Shown here: positions 6,689 to 14,233 of the stretch, piece by piece
Layout of the letters: each line of letters opens with the position of its first letter
Numbering within the stretch: the stretch's first letter is position 1
NCBI GenBank assembly: GCA_038213835.1
Contig: JBBQSN010000057.1
Coordinates: forward strand, 1-19,361
DNA length: 19,361 bases
Direction: 5' to 3'
DNA from: JBBQSN01 sp038213835
Lineage (GTDB): Bacteria; Actinomycetota; Actinomycetes; Actinomycetales; CAWJMD01
Translations under genes and position numbers: made by a program
Notes under the pieces: generated by a model
Database searches by the model: none
What the model was told of the DNA's origin: nothing
Seen by the model: only the letters and a program-made list of their open reading frames with translations

Positions 6689-6800
6689 GGTCATGAGCGC
6701 CAGCGTCAAGCCCCGGCTCGCTGGCCGGCAACCCTCCTCCGCGGTGGGGTGCCCCGGGTGACGACCTGGCCACGCCTGCCCGGTGTGGCAAGTGCGGACC
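6689..6800 (+). promoter_or_regulatory. SAM-IV riboswitch
   Basis: This leader matches the SAM-IV aptamer (RF00634) known mostly from actinobacteria. Visible elements are P1 GGTC (6689-6692) with GACC (6763-6766); a seven-bp helix GCCAGCG (6699-6705) with CGCTGGC (6719-6725); the conserved core CCGGCAACCCTCC and GGTGGGGTGCCCCGGGTGA; a downstream hairpin CCACGC (6770-6775) with GTGTGG (6783-6788); and the conserved tail GGCAAGTGCGG, whose GCGG (6794-6797) can pair with CCGC (6739-6742) as a pseudoknot. It binds S-adenosylmethionine and should lower expression of the following enzyme when SAM is plentiful. The recognition rests on remembered family sequence, including the Mycobacterium example. 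Confidence 0.93.
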
Positions 6801-6810
6801 CCCTGGGTCC
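6796..6810 (+). promoter_or_regulatory. Hairpin at the riboswitch 3' end, candidate expression platform
   Basis: GGACCC (6796-6801), loop CCT, GGGTCC (6805-6810): a perfect six-bp hairpin seven bases before the ribosome binding site AGGGAA (6817-6822). Its first bases overlap the aptamer tail GCGG (6794-6797), so pseudoknot and hairpin cannot both form fully. There is no U-tract, so control is more likely at translation than by termination. Mechanism inferred. Confidence 0.45.
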
Positions 6811-6829
6811 ACGAACAGGGAACTCACCG

Positions 6830-8200
6830 ATGAGCGCCACCGCCACCCGCCGCCCTCTCCCCACCGGCCGCGCCCACGTACCCGCCCTGCTGCCCGTCGT
6901 GGGCGGCGGCGTGCCCGTGCCGCTGGCCACCGGCGGGACGGTGCCCTATGCCAACCTCGACCTCGCGGCGAGCGCCCCGGCCCTGCAGCAGGTCAAGGAC
7001 CGTGTCGACGAGGTGCTGCCGCTGTACTCGTCCGTGCACCGGGGTGCGGGATGGACCTCCCAGGTCAGCACCCGCGCCTACGAGGCCTCTCGGCGTCGCA
7101 TCGGCCGCTTCGTCGGCGCCGGCGAGGAGGATGTCGTCATCCTGACCCGCAACACCACGGACGCGCTCAACCTGCTGGCCACAGCCGTTCCCGAGGGTGC
7201 CGGGGACGTCCTCGTGCTGGACATCGAGCACCACGCGAACCTGCTGCCGTGGCTGCGCCGTGAGCACCGTGTGCTGCCGGCGGCCGGCACCCTGGAGCGC
7301 ACCCTCGTCGCCGTCGAGGAGGCCCTGCGCACGAACCCGACGGCGCTGCTGGCCGTCACCGGCGCCTCGAACGTCACCGGCGAGGAGCTGCCCGTCGCTC
7401 GGCTGGCCGAGCTGGCGCACGCCTACGGTGCCAGGATCGTCGTCGATGCCGCCCAGCTGGCGCCGCACCGTCGGATCTCGTTGCAGGACAGCGGTGTCGA
7501 CTACCTCGCCCTGTCGGGGCACAAGCTCTACGCCCCGTTCGGCAGCGGCGTCCTGGTCGGGCGCCGCGACTGGCTGGACGCCGCCGACCCGTACCTGGCG
7601 GGTGGTGGCGCGGTCCGTGAGGTGGCGCTGGCGGAGGTGCAGTGGGCGCCCGCCCCGGCGCGGCACGAGGCCGGCACGCCCAACGTCGTCGGCGCCGTGG
7701 CCCTGGCGGCGGCCTGCGAGGTCCTGGCATCGCTGCCCGAAGGTGCTCTCGAGGTGCACGAGGAGACGCTGCGCTCACGTCTGGTCGAGGGCCTGCGGGA
7801 GATCGACGGCGTTCGGGTCCAACGGATCTGGCACGACAGCCCGTCCTCGATCGGCGTCGTCACGTTCACGGTCGACGGCATCGACCCCGGCCTGGTCGCC
7901 GCGGTGCTGAGCGCCGAGCACGGCGTCGGCGTGCGCGACGGCAAGTTCTGCGCCCACCCGCTGCTCGCCCGCCTCGGCCTGGACTCCGGTGCAGTGCGGG
8001 CCAGCGTCGGCGTCGGCACCGGTTCCGACGACGTCGACCGGCTGGTCTCGGCGGTGCGCGGTCTGGTGGCCGACGGCGCTCGCCTGCCGTGCGAGCTGGT
8101 CGAGGGCCGGTGGGCGCCCGTGGGCGACCCGCGGGTCCTGCCGTCCTGGCTCGACGACGACGCGGGCCGGGGCGTGGCCTCCCCCTGCCAGGGGGCCTGA
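6830..8200 (+). CDS. Class V aminotransferase, cysteine desulfurase-like (SufS/Csd fold)
   Basis: A 456-aa PLP-dependent enzyme. It has the family landmarks: NTTDALNLLA and DIEHHANLLPW in the cofactor domain, VVDAAQLAPHR with the PLP-ring Asp, and SGHKLYAPFGSGVLVGR with Lys232 as the Schiff-base lysine. RDGKFCAHPLLARLG carries Cys374 at the place of the SufS persulfide cysteine. The ATG at 6830 follows AGGGAA with seven-base spacing; an in-frame upstream start at 6749 lies inside the riboswitch and is rejected. The reaction is probably removal of sulfur (or selenium) from cysteine or a related amino acid. Control by a SAM-IV riboswitch argues for a role in sulfur amino acid metabolism rather than general Fe-S assembly, since no suf genes are nearby. 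Exact substrate unproven. Confidence 0.88.
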   Translation: MSATATRRPLPTGRAHVPALLPVVGGGVPVPLATGGTVPYANLDLAASAPALQQVKDRVDEVLPLYSSVHRGAGWTSQVSTRAYEASRRRIGRFVGAGEEDVVILTRNTTDALNLLATAVPEGAGDVLVLDIEHHANLLPWLRREHRVLPAAGTLERTLVAVEEALRTNPTALLAVTGASNVTGEELPVARLAELAHAYGARIVVDAAQLAPHRRISLQDSGVDYLALSGHKLYAPFGSGVLVGRRDWLDAADPYLAGGGAVREVALAEVQWAPAPARHEAGTPNVVGAVALAAACEVLASLPEGALEVHEETLRSRLVEGLREIDGVRVQRIWHDSPSSIGVVTFTVDGIDPGLVAAVLSAEHGVGVRDGKFCAHPLLARLGLDSGAVRASVGVGTGSDDVDRLVSAVRGLVADGARLPCELVEGRWAPVGDPRVLPSWLDDDAGRGVASPCQGA

Positions 8201-8208
8201 CCCTTGTT

Positions 8209-8291
8209 GGTCCGTCCGGGGGGTCTGCGCCGTAGCCGGTGAACTCGCCTGTGCTTCCTGCCGAAACCCAGACAGACCGCACCGGTGGACC
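8209..8291 (+). ncRNA. Candidate structured 5' leader of the protease gene
   Basis: Three successive segments pair with three downstream segments in the correct reverse order: GGTCC (8209-8213) with GGACC (8287-8291), CCGG (8216-8219) with CCGG (8282-8285), and GGTCTG (8222-8227) with CAGACC (8273-8278). This gives up to 15 base pairs closing an internal region of about 45 nt. It sits between the desulfurase-like gene (stop 8200) and the protease GTG (8356). It does not match the conserved cores of c-di-AMP (ydaO), c-di-GMP, cobalamin or SAM riboswitches as I remember them. A cis-regulatory RNA, attenuator or terminator is possible. In high-GC DNA some pairing arises by chance. Confidence 0.35.
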
Positions 8292-8355
8292 CCACCATGG
8301 TCACGGCGCCGTCAGCGCGTGACTCGCGGGCCGACGACGCAGGGGGAAGACCTTC

Positions 8356-11300
8356 GTGACCCGTACGTGGTGGACGGCTGGTGCCGTCGTGGTCGCTGTG
8401 ACGATGTCCGGGATGCTGGCGGTGCCGGCGACGGCCGAGCCCGTGCAGGGCGCCGAGGGTGCTGCGCCGGTAGCCGCGACAGGGACCGCGCGTGCACTGG
8501 CCGGCCGCGAGCTTCCCGCCGGTGTCACCCCGACGCCCGTCGCGCGCGACGCGTCCCGCCCCGCCGAGGCGCCCGTGCCGACCGGTCGGCTCCTGGTGCG
8601 CCGTGATGCCGGGACCAGCGCGGCCCAGGCCGAGCGGGCGCTGACCCGCCGCGGCCTCGACGTCGCCGCGACCTCCGACCAGCTGGCCGCCCTCGGGTGG
8701 GCGGTCGTGACCTCGCCGGACGGCTCGACCGCGAACGAGGAGCGGGCGGCGTCCGGGGTGGCGGGTGTGCTGGACGTCGTCCCGGAGCTGCAGCGACGGG
8801 CCTCCTTCGTCCCGTCCGAGCCGTTCTTCCCCGACAACCGGATCTACTTCGACCAGGTGCGCCTGCCGGAGGCCTGGGACCGCAGCCGCGGCTCCGGCGC
8901 GGTCGTGGCGGTGCTGGACACCGGTGTCAGGGCGAACCACGAGGAGCTCGCCGGCTCGGTCCTGAGCGGCCGCAGCTTCGTGCCCGGCGTGGTCAGCACG
9001 AACGACGACGGCGGGCACGGCACCCTGGTCGCGGGCGTGGTCGCAGCCCGCGGCAACGGTCGTGGGCTCGTCGGCGCGGCCTTCCAGGCCCAGGTCATCC
9101 CGGTGAAGGTGCTGGACTCGTCCGGCAACGGCACAGACGCCGGCGTCGCGGAGGGGATCATGTACGCGGCCGACCGGGGCGCCGACGTCATCAACCTCTC
9201 GCTCGGCGGACCCGGCGAGTCGGCGGTGCTCGAGGACGCGTTGGAGTACGCCGTGGACCTCGGCTCGGTCGTCGTGGTCAGCGCCGGCAACGACGGCACC
9301 GAGGAGCCGCAGTACCCCGCGGGGTACGCGTCCACCGTGCCGGGTGTGATCGCGGTCGGTGCGACCGACGACCAGGGCTACCTCACCCGGTTCTCCTCGT
9401 GGGGCGACCACGTGTCGGTCGTGGCGCCGGGCGTGCAGATCGTCGGCCCGAGCTTCGCCTCCAGCACCGCGTACGAGTCCGGCAGCGGCACCTCGTTCTC
9501 GGCCCCGCTGGTCAGCGGTGTGGCGGCGATGGTCGCGCGCTCGAACCCGGCCTGGACCCCGGCGCAGGTCGCCGACCGGATCCGCGCCACCGCGCGGGAC
9601 GCCGGCCCCCTGGGTGCCGACCCGTACTACGGGCACGGCGTCCTGGACGCCGCGGCTGCTCTCGGCCGCGGACCGGCCGTGCCGTTCGACCGGCTCCCGT
9701 CCGATGCCGGCGCGGCCGACGACGACCCTGGCTCGGCCCGCGCGCTCCCGAGAAGCGGCAGTACCGGCTCGGCCCGCGCCACCGTCTCCCCCGAGGGCGA
9801 CCAGGACTGGACCTCGTACACCGCGGCCACCGATGGCTGGTACGAGGTCACCGTCACCCCGGACGTGCCGGCCGACGGCGACGTCTACACGTCCACCTTC
9901 GATCCGGTCCTCCAGCTGCGTGACGGTGACGACGGCCTGATCGGCGAGCGGGACGACAACCCCGCGTTCGAGCCGGAGAGCTCGCTGGTCGCCGTGGAGG
10001 CGGGCGGCACGCTCCGGGTCGGCGTCCGCAACTACGACGCGTCCGCGGGCCCGTGGGCCTACTCCGTCCAGGTCCGGCTGGCCTCGGCCCAGGCCGTGAC
10101 CGCTGCGCCCGAGCAGGCGGCCTGGGTGTCGTCGTCAGCCACCCCGGCGCACGCCGTCGGCCTGTCCGTGCGGCCGACCCTGTCGGTCCAGCTCGGCCGC
10201 GACGTCGACCCCGACTCGCTGTCCGGCGGCGTCCGGCTGCAGGACGGCGCCGGCCGCGCCGTCCCGGTGCAGACCGCCCTGTCGGGCCGCACCCTGTCGG
10301 TCACCCCGCTGGTCGACCTCGCAGCGGGCGGCCACCACCAGCTGCGGCTGCTCGGTCTGGTCGACCTCGAGGGCGAGGTGATGGACCTCGCCTGGCGGCT
10401 GCCGTTCACCGTCCTGGCCGGGGGCGACCGGTTCACGCCGGTCACACCGGTGCGGCTGGTCGACACCCGCAAGACCGGTCGCGCCCTGGTGCCGACCTCC
10501 CGGCTCGACGTCGCGCTCGCGGGCGTCTCCGTCCCGGCGGACACCACCGCGGTGGTGCTGAACGTGACCGCCGTGGCGCCCACGACCTCCGGTCACGTCC
10601 AGGTGTTCCCGCGTCCGACGTCTGGTGACGTCCGGCCCACGGTGAGCAACATCAACGTGGTCGAGGGCGTCGACCAGCCCAACCTGGTCACGACGCGGCT
10701 CGGCGCCGGGGGTGCGGTGCGGATCACCACGGGTCAGACCACGGCTCACGTGCTGGTCGACCTGGCGGGTTGGTACACCCCCGGCGGTGCGACCGCGTAC
10801 GAGCCGCTGGCCCCGCAGCGGCTGATGGACCTGCGCTCGAACACCGGTGCGACGAAGGGGGCCAGGCTCGGTGCCGGCAAGGCCGTCGACCTGCGCGTCC
10901 GCGGGCGGGCGGGCGTGCCGTCCGACGCGCTCGCGGTGGTCCTGAACGTCACCAGCGTGGCGCCCACGGCCCGCACCAACGTCCGCGTCTACCCGACGCC
11001 GACCGACGGGTCCGGTCCGCCGAACGTCTCCAACCTCAACGTCGTGCCGGGACGCAGCCAGCCCAACCTGGTCACCGTCCCCATCGGCACGGACGGGTCG
11101 GTGCGGTTCTGGAACAGCGCGGGCGGCACCTGGCTGCTCGCCGACATCGCGGGTTACTTCAGCGCCACCGGGGACCACGGCTTCGTCCCCGTGGCGCCGA
11201 CCCGCCTGGCCGACAGCAGGCGCGGCCAGGGCCTGGCCGGGCAGCTGCAGCCGGGCGCGTCCGCGGACCTGCAGGTGAGCGGTCGGGGTGGTGTGCCGGC

Positions 11301-11547
11301 CGACGCGACGGCGGCCGTCGTCAACGTCACCGGGGTGCTGGCGACGTCGACGACCGACGTGCGCGTCTACCCCTCCCCGGCAACCGGATCCGCCGTCCCG
11401 GTGGTGTCGAACCTCAACCTGGTGCCGGGACGCAACGAGGCCAACCTGGCCGTCGTCGCCCTGGGGTCCGGTGGGCAGGTGCGGTTCTACTCGTCCCGGA
11501 GCCCGGTCGACCTGGTGGTCGACGTCGCGGGGTACTTCCGACGGTGA
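8356..11547 (+). CDS. Secreted subtilisin-like serine protease (S8) with C-terminal repeats
   Basis: A 1063-aa exported protease. Residues 1-28 are a signal peptide ending VPATA; an inhibitor-like propeptide follows (PTGRLLVRRDAGTSAAQAER, about 74-150). The S8 catalytic domain (about 160-440) has Asp188 in VAVLDTGV, His221 in GGHGTLVAGV, oxyanion Asn312 in VSAGNDG and Ser380 in GTSFSAP. Next come a pre-peptidase-like beta domain (about 450-575, GDQDWTSYTAATDGWYEVTV), an Ig-like domain (about 590-690), and three tandem repeats of about 120 residues from 693, 815 and 943 to the end. No LPxTG anchor is present, so the repeats may mediate wall or surface attachment. The GTG start has AGGGGGAAG (8341-8349) six bases upstream. 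Substrate unknown; autocatalytic processing of the prodomain is expected. Confidence 0.93.
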   Translation: MTRTWWTAGAVVVAVTMSGMLAVPATAEPVQGAEGAAPVAATGTARALAGRELPAGVTPTPVARDASRPAEAPVPTGRLLVRRDAGTSAAQAERALTRRGLDVAATSDQLAALGWAVVTSPDGSTANEERAASGVAGVLDVVPELQRRASFVPSEPFFPDNRIYFDQVRLPEAWDRSRGSGAVVAVLDTGVRANHEELAGSVLSGRSFVPGVVSTNDDGGHGTLVAGVVAARGNGRGLVGAAFQAQVIPVKVLDSSGNGTDAGVAEGIMYAADRGADVINLSLGGPGESAVLEDALEYAVDLGSVVVVSAGNDGTEEPQYPAGYASTVPGVIAVGATDDQGYLTRFSSWGDHVSVVAPGVQIVGPSFASSTAYESGSGTSFSAPLVSGVAAMVARSNPAWTPAQVADRIRATARDAGPLGADPYYGHGVLDAAAALGRGPAVPFDRLPSDAGAADDDPGSARALPRSGSTGSARATVSPEGDQDWTSYTAATDGWYEVTVTPDVPADGDVYTSTFDPVLQLRDGDDGLIGERDDNPAFEPESSLVAVEAGGTLRVGVRNYDASAGPWAYSVQVRLASAQAVTAAPEQAAWVSSSATPAHAVGLSVRPTLSVQLGRDVDPDSLSGGVRLQDGAGRAVPVQTALSGRTLSVTPLVDLAAGGHHQLRLLGLVDLEGEVMDLAWRLPFTVLAGGDRFTPVTPVRLVDTRKTGRALVPTSRLDVALAGVSVPADTTAVVLNVTAVAPTTSGHVQVFPRPTSGDVRPTVSNINVVEGVDQPNLVTTRLGAGGAVRITTGQTTAHVLVDLAGWYTPGGATAYEPLAPQRLMDLRSNTGATKGARLGAGKAVDLRVRGRAGVPSDALAVVLNVTSVAPTARTNVRVYPTPTDGSGPPNVSNLNVVPGRSQPNLVTVPIGTDGSVRFWNSAGGTWLLADIAGYFSATGDHGFVPVAPTRLADSRRGQGLAGQLQPGASADLQVSGRGGVPADATAAVVNVTGVLATSTTDVRVYPSPATGSAVPVVSNLNLVPGRNEANLAVVALGSGGQVRFYSSRSPVDLVVDVAGYFRR
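10432..11547 (+). repeat. Three tandem ~120-residue protein repeats in the protease
   Basis: The units start at about 10432, 10798 and 11182. Each opens with (F/Y)xPxxPxRLxDxR, continues with a GVPxDxxAVVxNVT strand pattern, then VxVxPxPTxG, SNxNxVxGxxxxNLV and an ending DxAGYF or DLAGWY. They differ at many positions, so the duplication is old. From memory, such repeats recur in extracellular proteins of actinobacteria; their ligand is not established. Confidence 0.8.
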
Positions 11548-11555
11548 GTGAGCGG

Positions 11556-11561
11556 TAGGTT
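11556..11561 (+). promoter_or_regulatory. -10 box TAGGTT of a leaderless ddaH transcript
   Basis: TAGGTT fits TANNNT and is followed by six bases and the GTG start at 11568, so transcription probably begins at or next to the start codon. No Shine-Dalgarno sequence is seen, consistent with a leaderless mRNA. The -35 region (TACTTC around 11533) is weak. Confidence 0.5.
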
Positions 11562-11567
11562 CGCGGC

Positions 11568-12332
11568 GTGAGCAAGCGCGCGCTGGTCCGCCGTCCGAGC
11601 CCCCTCATGGCGGACGGACTGATCACCCACATCGAGCGCACCCCGGTCGATCTGGAGCTCGCCGTGGCCCAGTGGGAGGGCTACGTCCGGGCCCTTCGGG
11701 ACGAGGGGTGGGAGACCGTCGAGGTCGAGCCGGTCGCCCAGTGCCCGGACGCCGCGTTCGTCGAGGACACCGTCGTGGTCTACGGAGACCTGGCCGTGGT
11801 CTCCCGCCCGGGTGCGGACGTGCGAAAGCCCGAGACGGCCGGTACCGCAACGGCTCTGACGGCACTGGGGTACCGAATCGGCCGGATCGACGAGCCCGGC
11901 ACGCTGGACGGCGGCGACGTGCTCAAGCACGGCGGGACGGTATGGGTGGGGCTGGGGGGTCGGACGAACCAGGCCGGCGTCGATCAGCTGCGGGCGCACC
12001 TCGAGCCGCTCGGTGCGCTGGTGATCGGCGTGCCGGTCACCAAGGTGCTGCACCTGAAGTCGGCCGTCACCGCGCTGCCGGACGGCACGGTAGTGGGGTA
12101 CGCGCCGCTGGTCGACGACCCGGAGGTGTGGCCCACGTTCCTCGAGGTCCCCGAGGAGGGCGGTGCGCACGTCGTCGTGCTCGACGAGCGCACCGTGCTG
12201 ATGGCGGCGAGCGCCCCTGCCTCGCAACGGCTCTACGAGGAGCGGGGTCTGCGGCCCGTGGTCGTCGACATCTCGGAGTACGAGAAGCTCGAGGGCTGCG
12301 TGACCTGCCTGTCGGTGCGGCTGCGCCGCTGA
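11568..12332 (+). CDS. ddaH: Dimethylargininase (N(G),N(G)-dimethylarginine dimethylaminohydrolase)
   Basis: A 254-aa cytoplasmic enzyme of the amidinotransferase/DDAH superfamily, which hydrolyses asymmetrically methylated arginine to citrulline and dimethylamine. Sequence marks are FVEDTVVVYGDLAVVSRPG near the N-terminus, LDGGDVLKHG, catalytic His162 in KVLHLKSAVTALPDG and catalytic Cys247 in the C-terminal EGCVTCLSVRLR; length and order match bacterial DDAH. The GTG at 11568 is chosen because KRALVRRPSP is the usual beginning and a -10 box lies six bases upstream. It lies 20 bp after the protease stop but has its own promoter, so the two are probably independent. Arginine deiminase is a less likely alternative because that enzyme is longer. 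Physiological role here (arginine derivative catabolism) is inferred. Confidence 0.92.
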   Translation: MSKRALVRRPSPLMADGLITHIERTPVDLELAVAQWEGYVRALRDEGWETVEVEPVAQCPDAAFVEDTVVVYGDLAVVSRPGADVRKPETAGTATALTALGYRIGRIDEPGTLDGGDVLKHGGTVWVGLGGRTNQAGVDQLRAHLEPLGALVIGVPVTKVLHLKSAVTALPDGTVVGYAPLVDDPEVWPTFLEVPEEGGAHVVVLDERTVLMAASAPASQRLYEERGLRPVVVDISEYEKLEGCVTCLSVRLRR

Positions 12333-12686
12333 CCGCTCGTCCGGTGCGTCAGGTTGACGGCGCCGGGGTGGCGACGGCCCGTCCGGCCGGTCGCGCGCCC
12401 CGGGGGATGCTGCCGTTCATGGGCTCGCTCAGGATCGGGGGGCCCGTCGTATCGGCCCACCCCGCACTCGACTGAAGGCCTGATCGCCCGATCCATCCGG
12501 ACGGCGGCGGCCTCGTACCGCACCGGCAGGGATCGGGCCCAGAGAAGCGCCGAACGAGTACCGATTCGGGCGTTCTGCCACGACCGCACCCCTTGCGTTG
12601 TTATACAGGTGATGCCTCCACCGCCGTGGGGCCGACGCCGCAGCCCGCGGCTCCCCGAGAAGCCTTCCGCCGTAGGAGCTGTCATC
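12333..12686 (+). other. 354-bp intergenic region
   Basis: No convincing coding sequence on either strand; open frames here have poor codon bias and no start with a ribosome binding site. It contains a small inverted repeat CCGAA (12550-12554) / TTCGG (12565-12569), a possible -10 at 12602 and the ribosome binding site of the next gene at 12673. No recognisable riboswitch core or terminator was found after ddaH. Confidence 0.5.
12602..12607 (+). promoter_or_regulatory. Possible -10 box TATACA for the coiled-coil gene
   Basis: TATACA stands out in very GC-rich sequence and lies 80 bp before the ATG at 12687, in the right orientation. No matching -35 hexamer is visible 16-18 bp upstream, so an alternative sigma factor or an activator would be needed. 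Leader length would be about 70 nt. Confidence 0.3.
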
Positions 12687-13418
12687 ATGCGCCCGACCCG
12701 ACTGACCACCTTCGCCGCCGTGGCGCTCACCGCCGGCGGTCTGTTCGTCGCCGCACCGTCGACGGCGGCCCCGTCCCCCGCTGCCACCGCCGAGTGCTCG
12801 GCCGCGCTCGCGGCGTTCGAGGCCGAGTTCGGCGACTTCCGGGACTTCGAGGACTTCGAGGTCGACGAGGGGGCGCTCGAGGAGCTGTTCGCCCAGTACG
12901 AGGACCTCCTGCTGGCCTACGACTCGGCTGTCGTCGCCGTCGACAAGGCGGACGCCGCTGCGGCCGAGGCGAGCGCTGAGCTCACCGCCCTCGAGGAGGA
13001 GCTCGCGGCTGCCGAGGCGGTCGTCGTCGCTGCCGAGGAGGCACTGGCCGAGGCAGAGGCCGGCGGTGACGACGGCGAGATCGCGGCCGCTGAGGAGGCC
13101 CTGGCCGATGCCGAGGAGGTCCGCGACGTCCTGGTGGCCGAGGTGACCTCCGCCGTGGTCACGGACCAGCAGGCAGCGGCCGCGCTGGCCGAGGCGACCG
13201 AGGTCATCGAGGCGCTCGACGCCGAGCTGGCTGCGCTCGACGCGCAGATCGAGGACCTGTTCGGTGAGCTGCCGGACTTCGACCTGGAGCAGTTCGTCTC
13301 GCTCCTGGCGGACGTCGCCGACGCGTGCAGCGACGCCCTCGACGGTGGCGCCGCCGCCCCGGTGACCCGCGCCCCGGCCGCGAGCCCGGTCGCCGCCCGC
13401 GCGAGCTTCACGGGCTGA
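12687..13418 (+). CDS. Secreted acidic Ala/Glu-rich coiled-coil protein, function unknown
   Basis: A 243-aa protein not assigned to a known family. Residues 1-31 are a signal peptide (MRPTRLTTFAAVALTAGGLF, then APSTAA). The mature protein is extremely rich in Ala, Glu and Asp. An acidic N-terminal segment (FGDFRDFEDFEVDEGALEEL) precedes a long heptad-like helix at about 85-205 (ELTALEEELAAAEAVVVAAE, AEEALADAEEVRDVL, EVIEALDAELAALDAQIEDL). Two cysteines, one near residue 38 and one in ADACSDAL near the end, could form a disulfide. The C-terminal tail is Ala/Pro-rich and has no anchor. ATG 12687 has TAGGAG (12673-12678) eight bases upstream. It may be a cell-surface structural or wall-associated protein; the next gene, an L,D-transpeptidase, fits an envelope setting. 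A frame extending upstream to 12354 is not supported. Confidence 0.85.
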   Translation: MRPTRLTTFAAVALTAGGLFVAAPSTAAPSPAATAECSAALAAFEAEFGDFRDFEDFEVDEGALEELFAQYEDLLLAYDSAVVAVDKADAAAAEASAELTALEEELAAAEAVVVAAEEALAEAEAGGDDGEIAAAEEALADAEEVRDVLVAEVTSAVVTDQQAAAALAEATEVIEALDAELAALDAQIEDLFGELPDFDLEQFVSLLADVADACSDALDGGAAAPVTRAPAASPVAARASFTG

Positions 13419-13447
13419 GTATCGAGCCTCACCCGAGCCGCAGGCCG

Positions 13448-13470
13448 GGACCCCGCGCGGTGCGGGGTCC
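13448..13470 (+). terminator. Strong hairpin between coiled-coil and L,D-transpeptidase genes
   Basis: GGACCCCGC (13448-13456), a five-base loop, and GCGGGGTCC (13462-13470) form a perfect nine-bp stem 30 bp after the coiled-coil stop. No U-tract follows, which is common for actinobacterial terminators. The only well-placed start codon of the next gene (GTG 13460-13462) lies at the loop, so it may act as an attenuator or block translation instead. Confidence 0.55.
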
Positions 13471-14233
13471 TGGTCCGCTGCCACGTGCTGTGGCCGCCCT
13501 CGCGGTGCTGGTCGCGGGCCTGACGGGGTGCGCCGGCTCCGCTGAGGACCACGCCCCGATCGGCCTCACCACGGCCGCCGCCTCGTCCTCACCGGTGCCG
13601 GCGGCACCGCCGCCCGAGCAGCCGGTGCCCGAGGCCGAGCCGGAGTACGCCACGGCCGTGTCGGCGACGTCCGCGTCGATCGAGGTCCGGGACGCCCCGG
13701 CCGGTGCGGTCGTCCACACGATGCCCAACCCCCGGGAGTCGGGTGCTCCGCTGACGTTCCTGCTCGACCTCGATCCGGGCGGCGAGTGGTTGCGGGTGCT
13801 GCTGCCGGTCCGGCCGAACGGGGCCACCGGTTGGGTCAGCCGCGACGACGTGGCGTTGACCTCGGTGGAGCACCGGCTCGAGATGTCGACGGCGGACAAC
13901 ACCCTGGCGCTGTACGTGCAGGACGAGCTGGTCGACACCTTCGAGGCCGCCAGCGGCACCGGTGACACCCCGACGCCGCTCGGCACCTTCTACCTGGTCG
14001 AGCTGCTGCGTCCGACGAACGCGGGCTACGGCCCCTACGCCTACGGACTGTCCGGCTTCTCCGAGGTGCTGAACGACTTCGGTGGGGGGCCCGGCCAGAT
14101 CGGGCTGCACGGTACCGACGACCCCTCGAGCATCGGACGCGCCGCGAGCCACGGCTGCATCCGGCTCAGCGACGAGGACATCACCCGGCTGGCGCAGACC
14201 CTCCCGCTGGGCACGCCGATCGTCATCACCTGA
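13460..14233 (+). CDS. L,D-transpeptidase (YkuD) lipoprotein
   Basis: A 257-aa exported lipoprotein that should act on peptidoglycan, making 3-3 cross-links or attaching proteins. Residues 1-23 are a lipoprotein signal (RAVAALAVLVAGLTGC, lipobox Cys24), then a Pro/Ala/Ser-rich linker, an SH3-like region (about 75-130, ATSASIEVRDAPAG to GATGWVSRDDVALT), and the YkuD domain (about 135-257). Its catalytic signature contains His217 (GLHGTDDP), His231 and Cys233 in SHGCIRLS, with Arg235. The start is uncertain: GTG 13460 gives a normal signal peptide with Arg residues but lies within a hairpin; GTG 13490 would leave no charged N-terminus; starts further upstream would overlap the preceding gene. 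The stop codon is inside a 9-bp tandem repeat. Confidence 0.88.
   Translation: MRGPGPLPRAVAALAVLVAGLTGCAGSAEDHAPIGLTTAAASSSPVPAAPPPEQPVPEAEPEYATAVSATSASIEVRDAPAGAVVHTMPNPRESGAPLTFLLDLDPGGEWLRVLLPVRPNGATGWVSRDDVALTSVEHRLEMSTADNTLALYVQDELVDTFEAASGTGDTPTPLGTFYLVELLRPTNAGYGPYAYGLSGFSEVLNDFGGGPGQIGLHGTDDPSSIGRAASHGCIRLSDEDITRLAQTLPLGTPIVIT

Noticed and set aside
6749..6829. N-terminal extension of the class V aminotransferase from 6749
   Set aside because: This stretch is part of the SAM-IV aptamer, and ATG 6830 has a properly spaced ribosome binding site.
8201..8355. ydaO-type c-di-AMP riboswitch upstream of the protease
   Set aside because: The conserved ydaO core segments are not present; only generic pairing is seen, so no known class is assigned.
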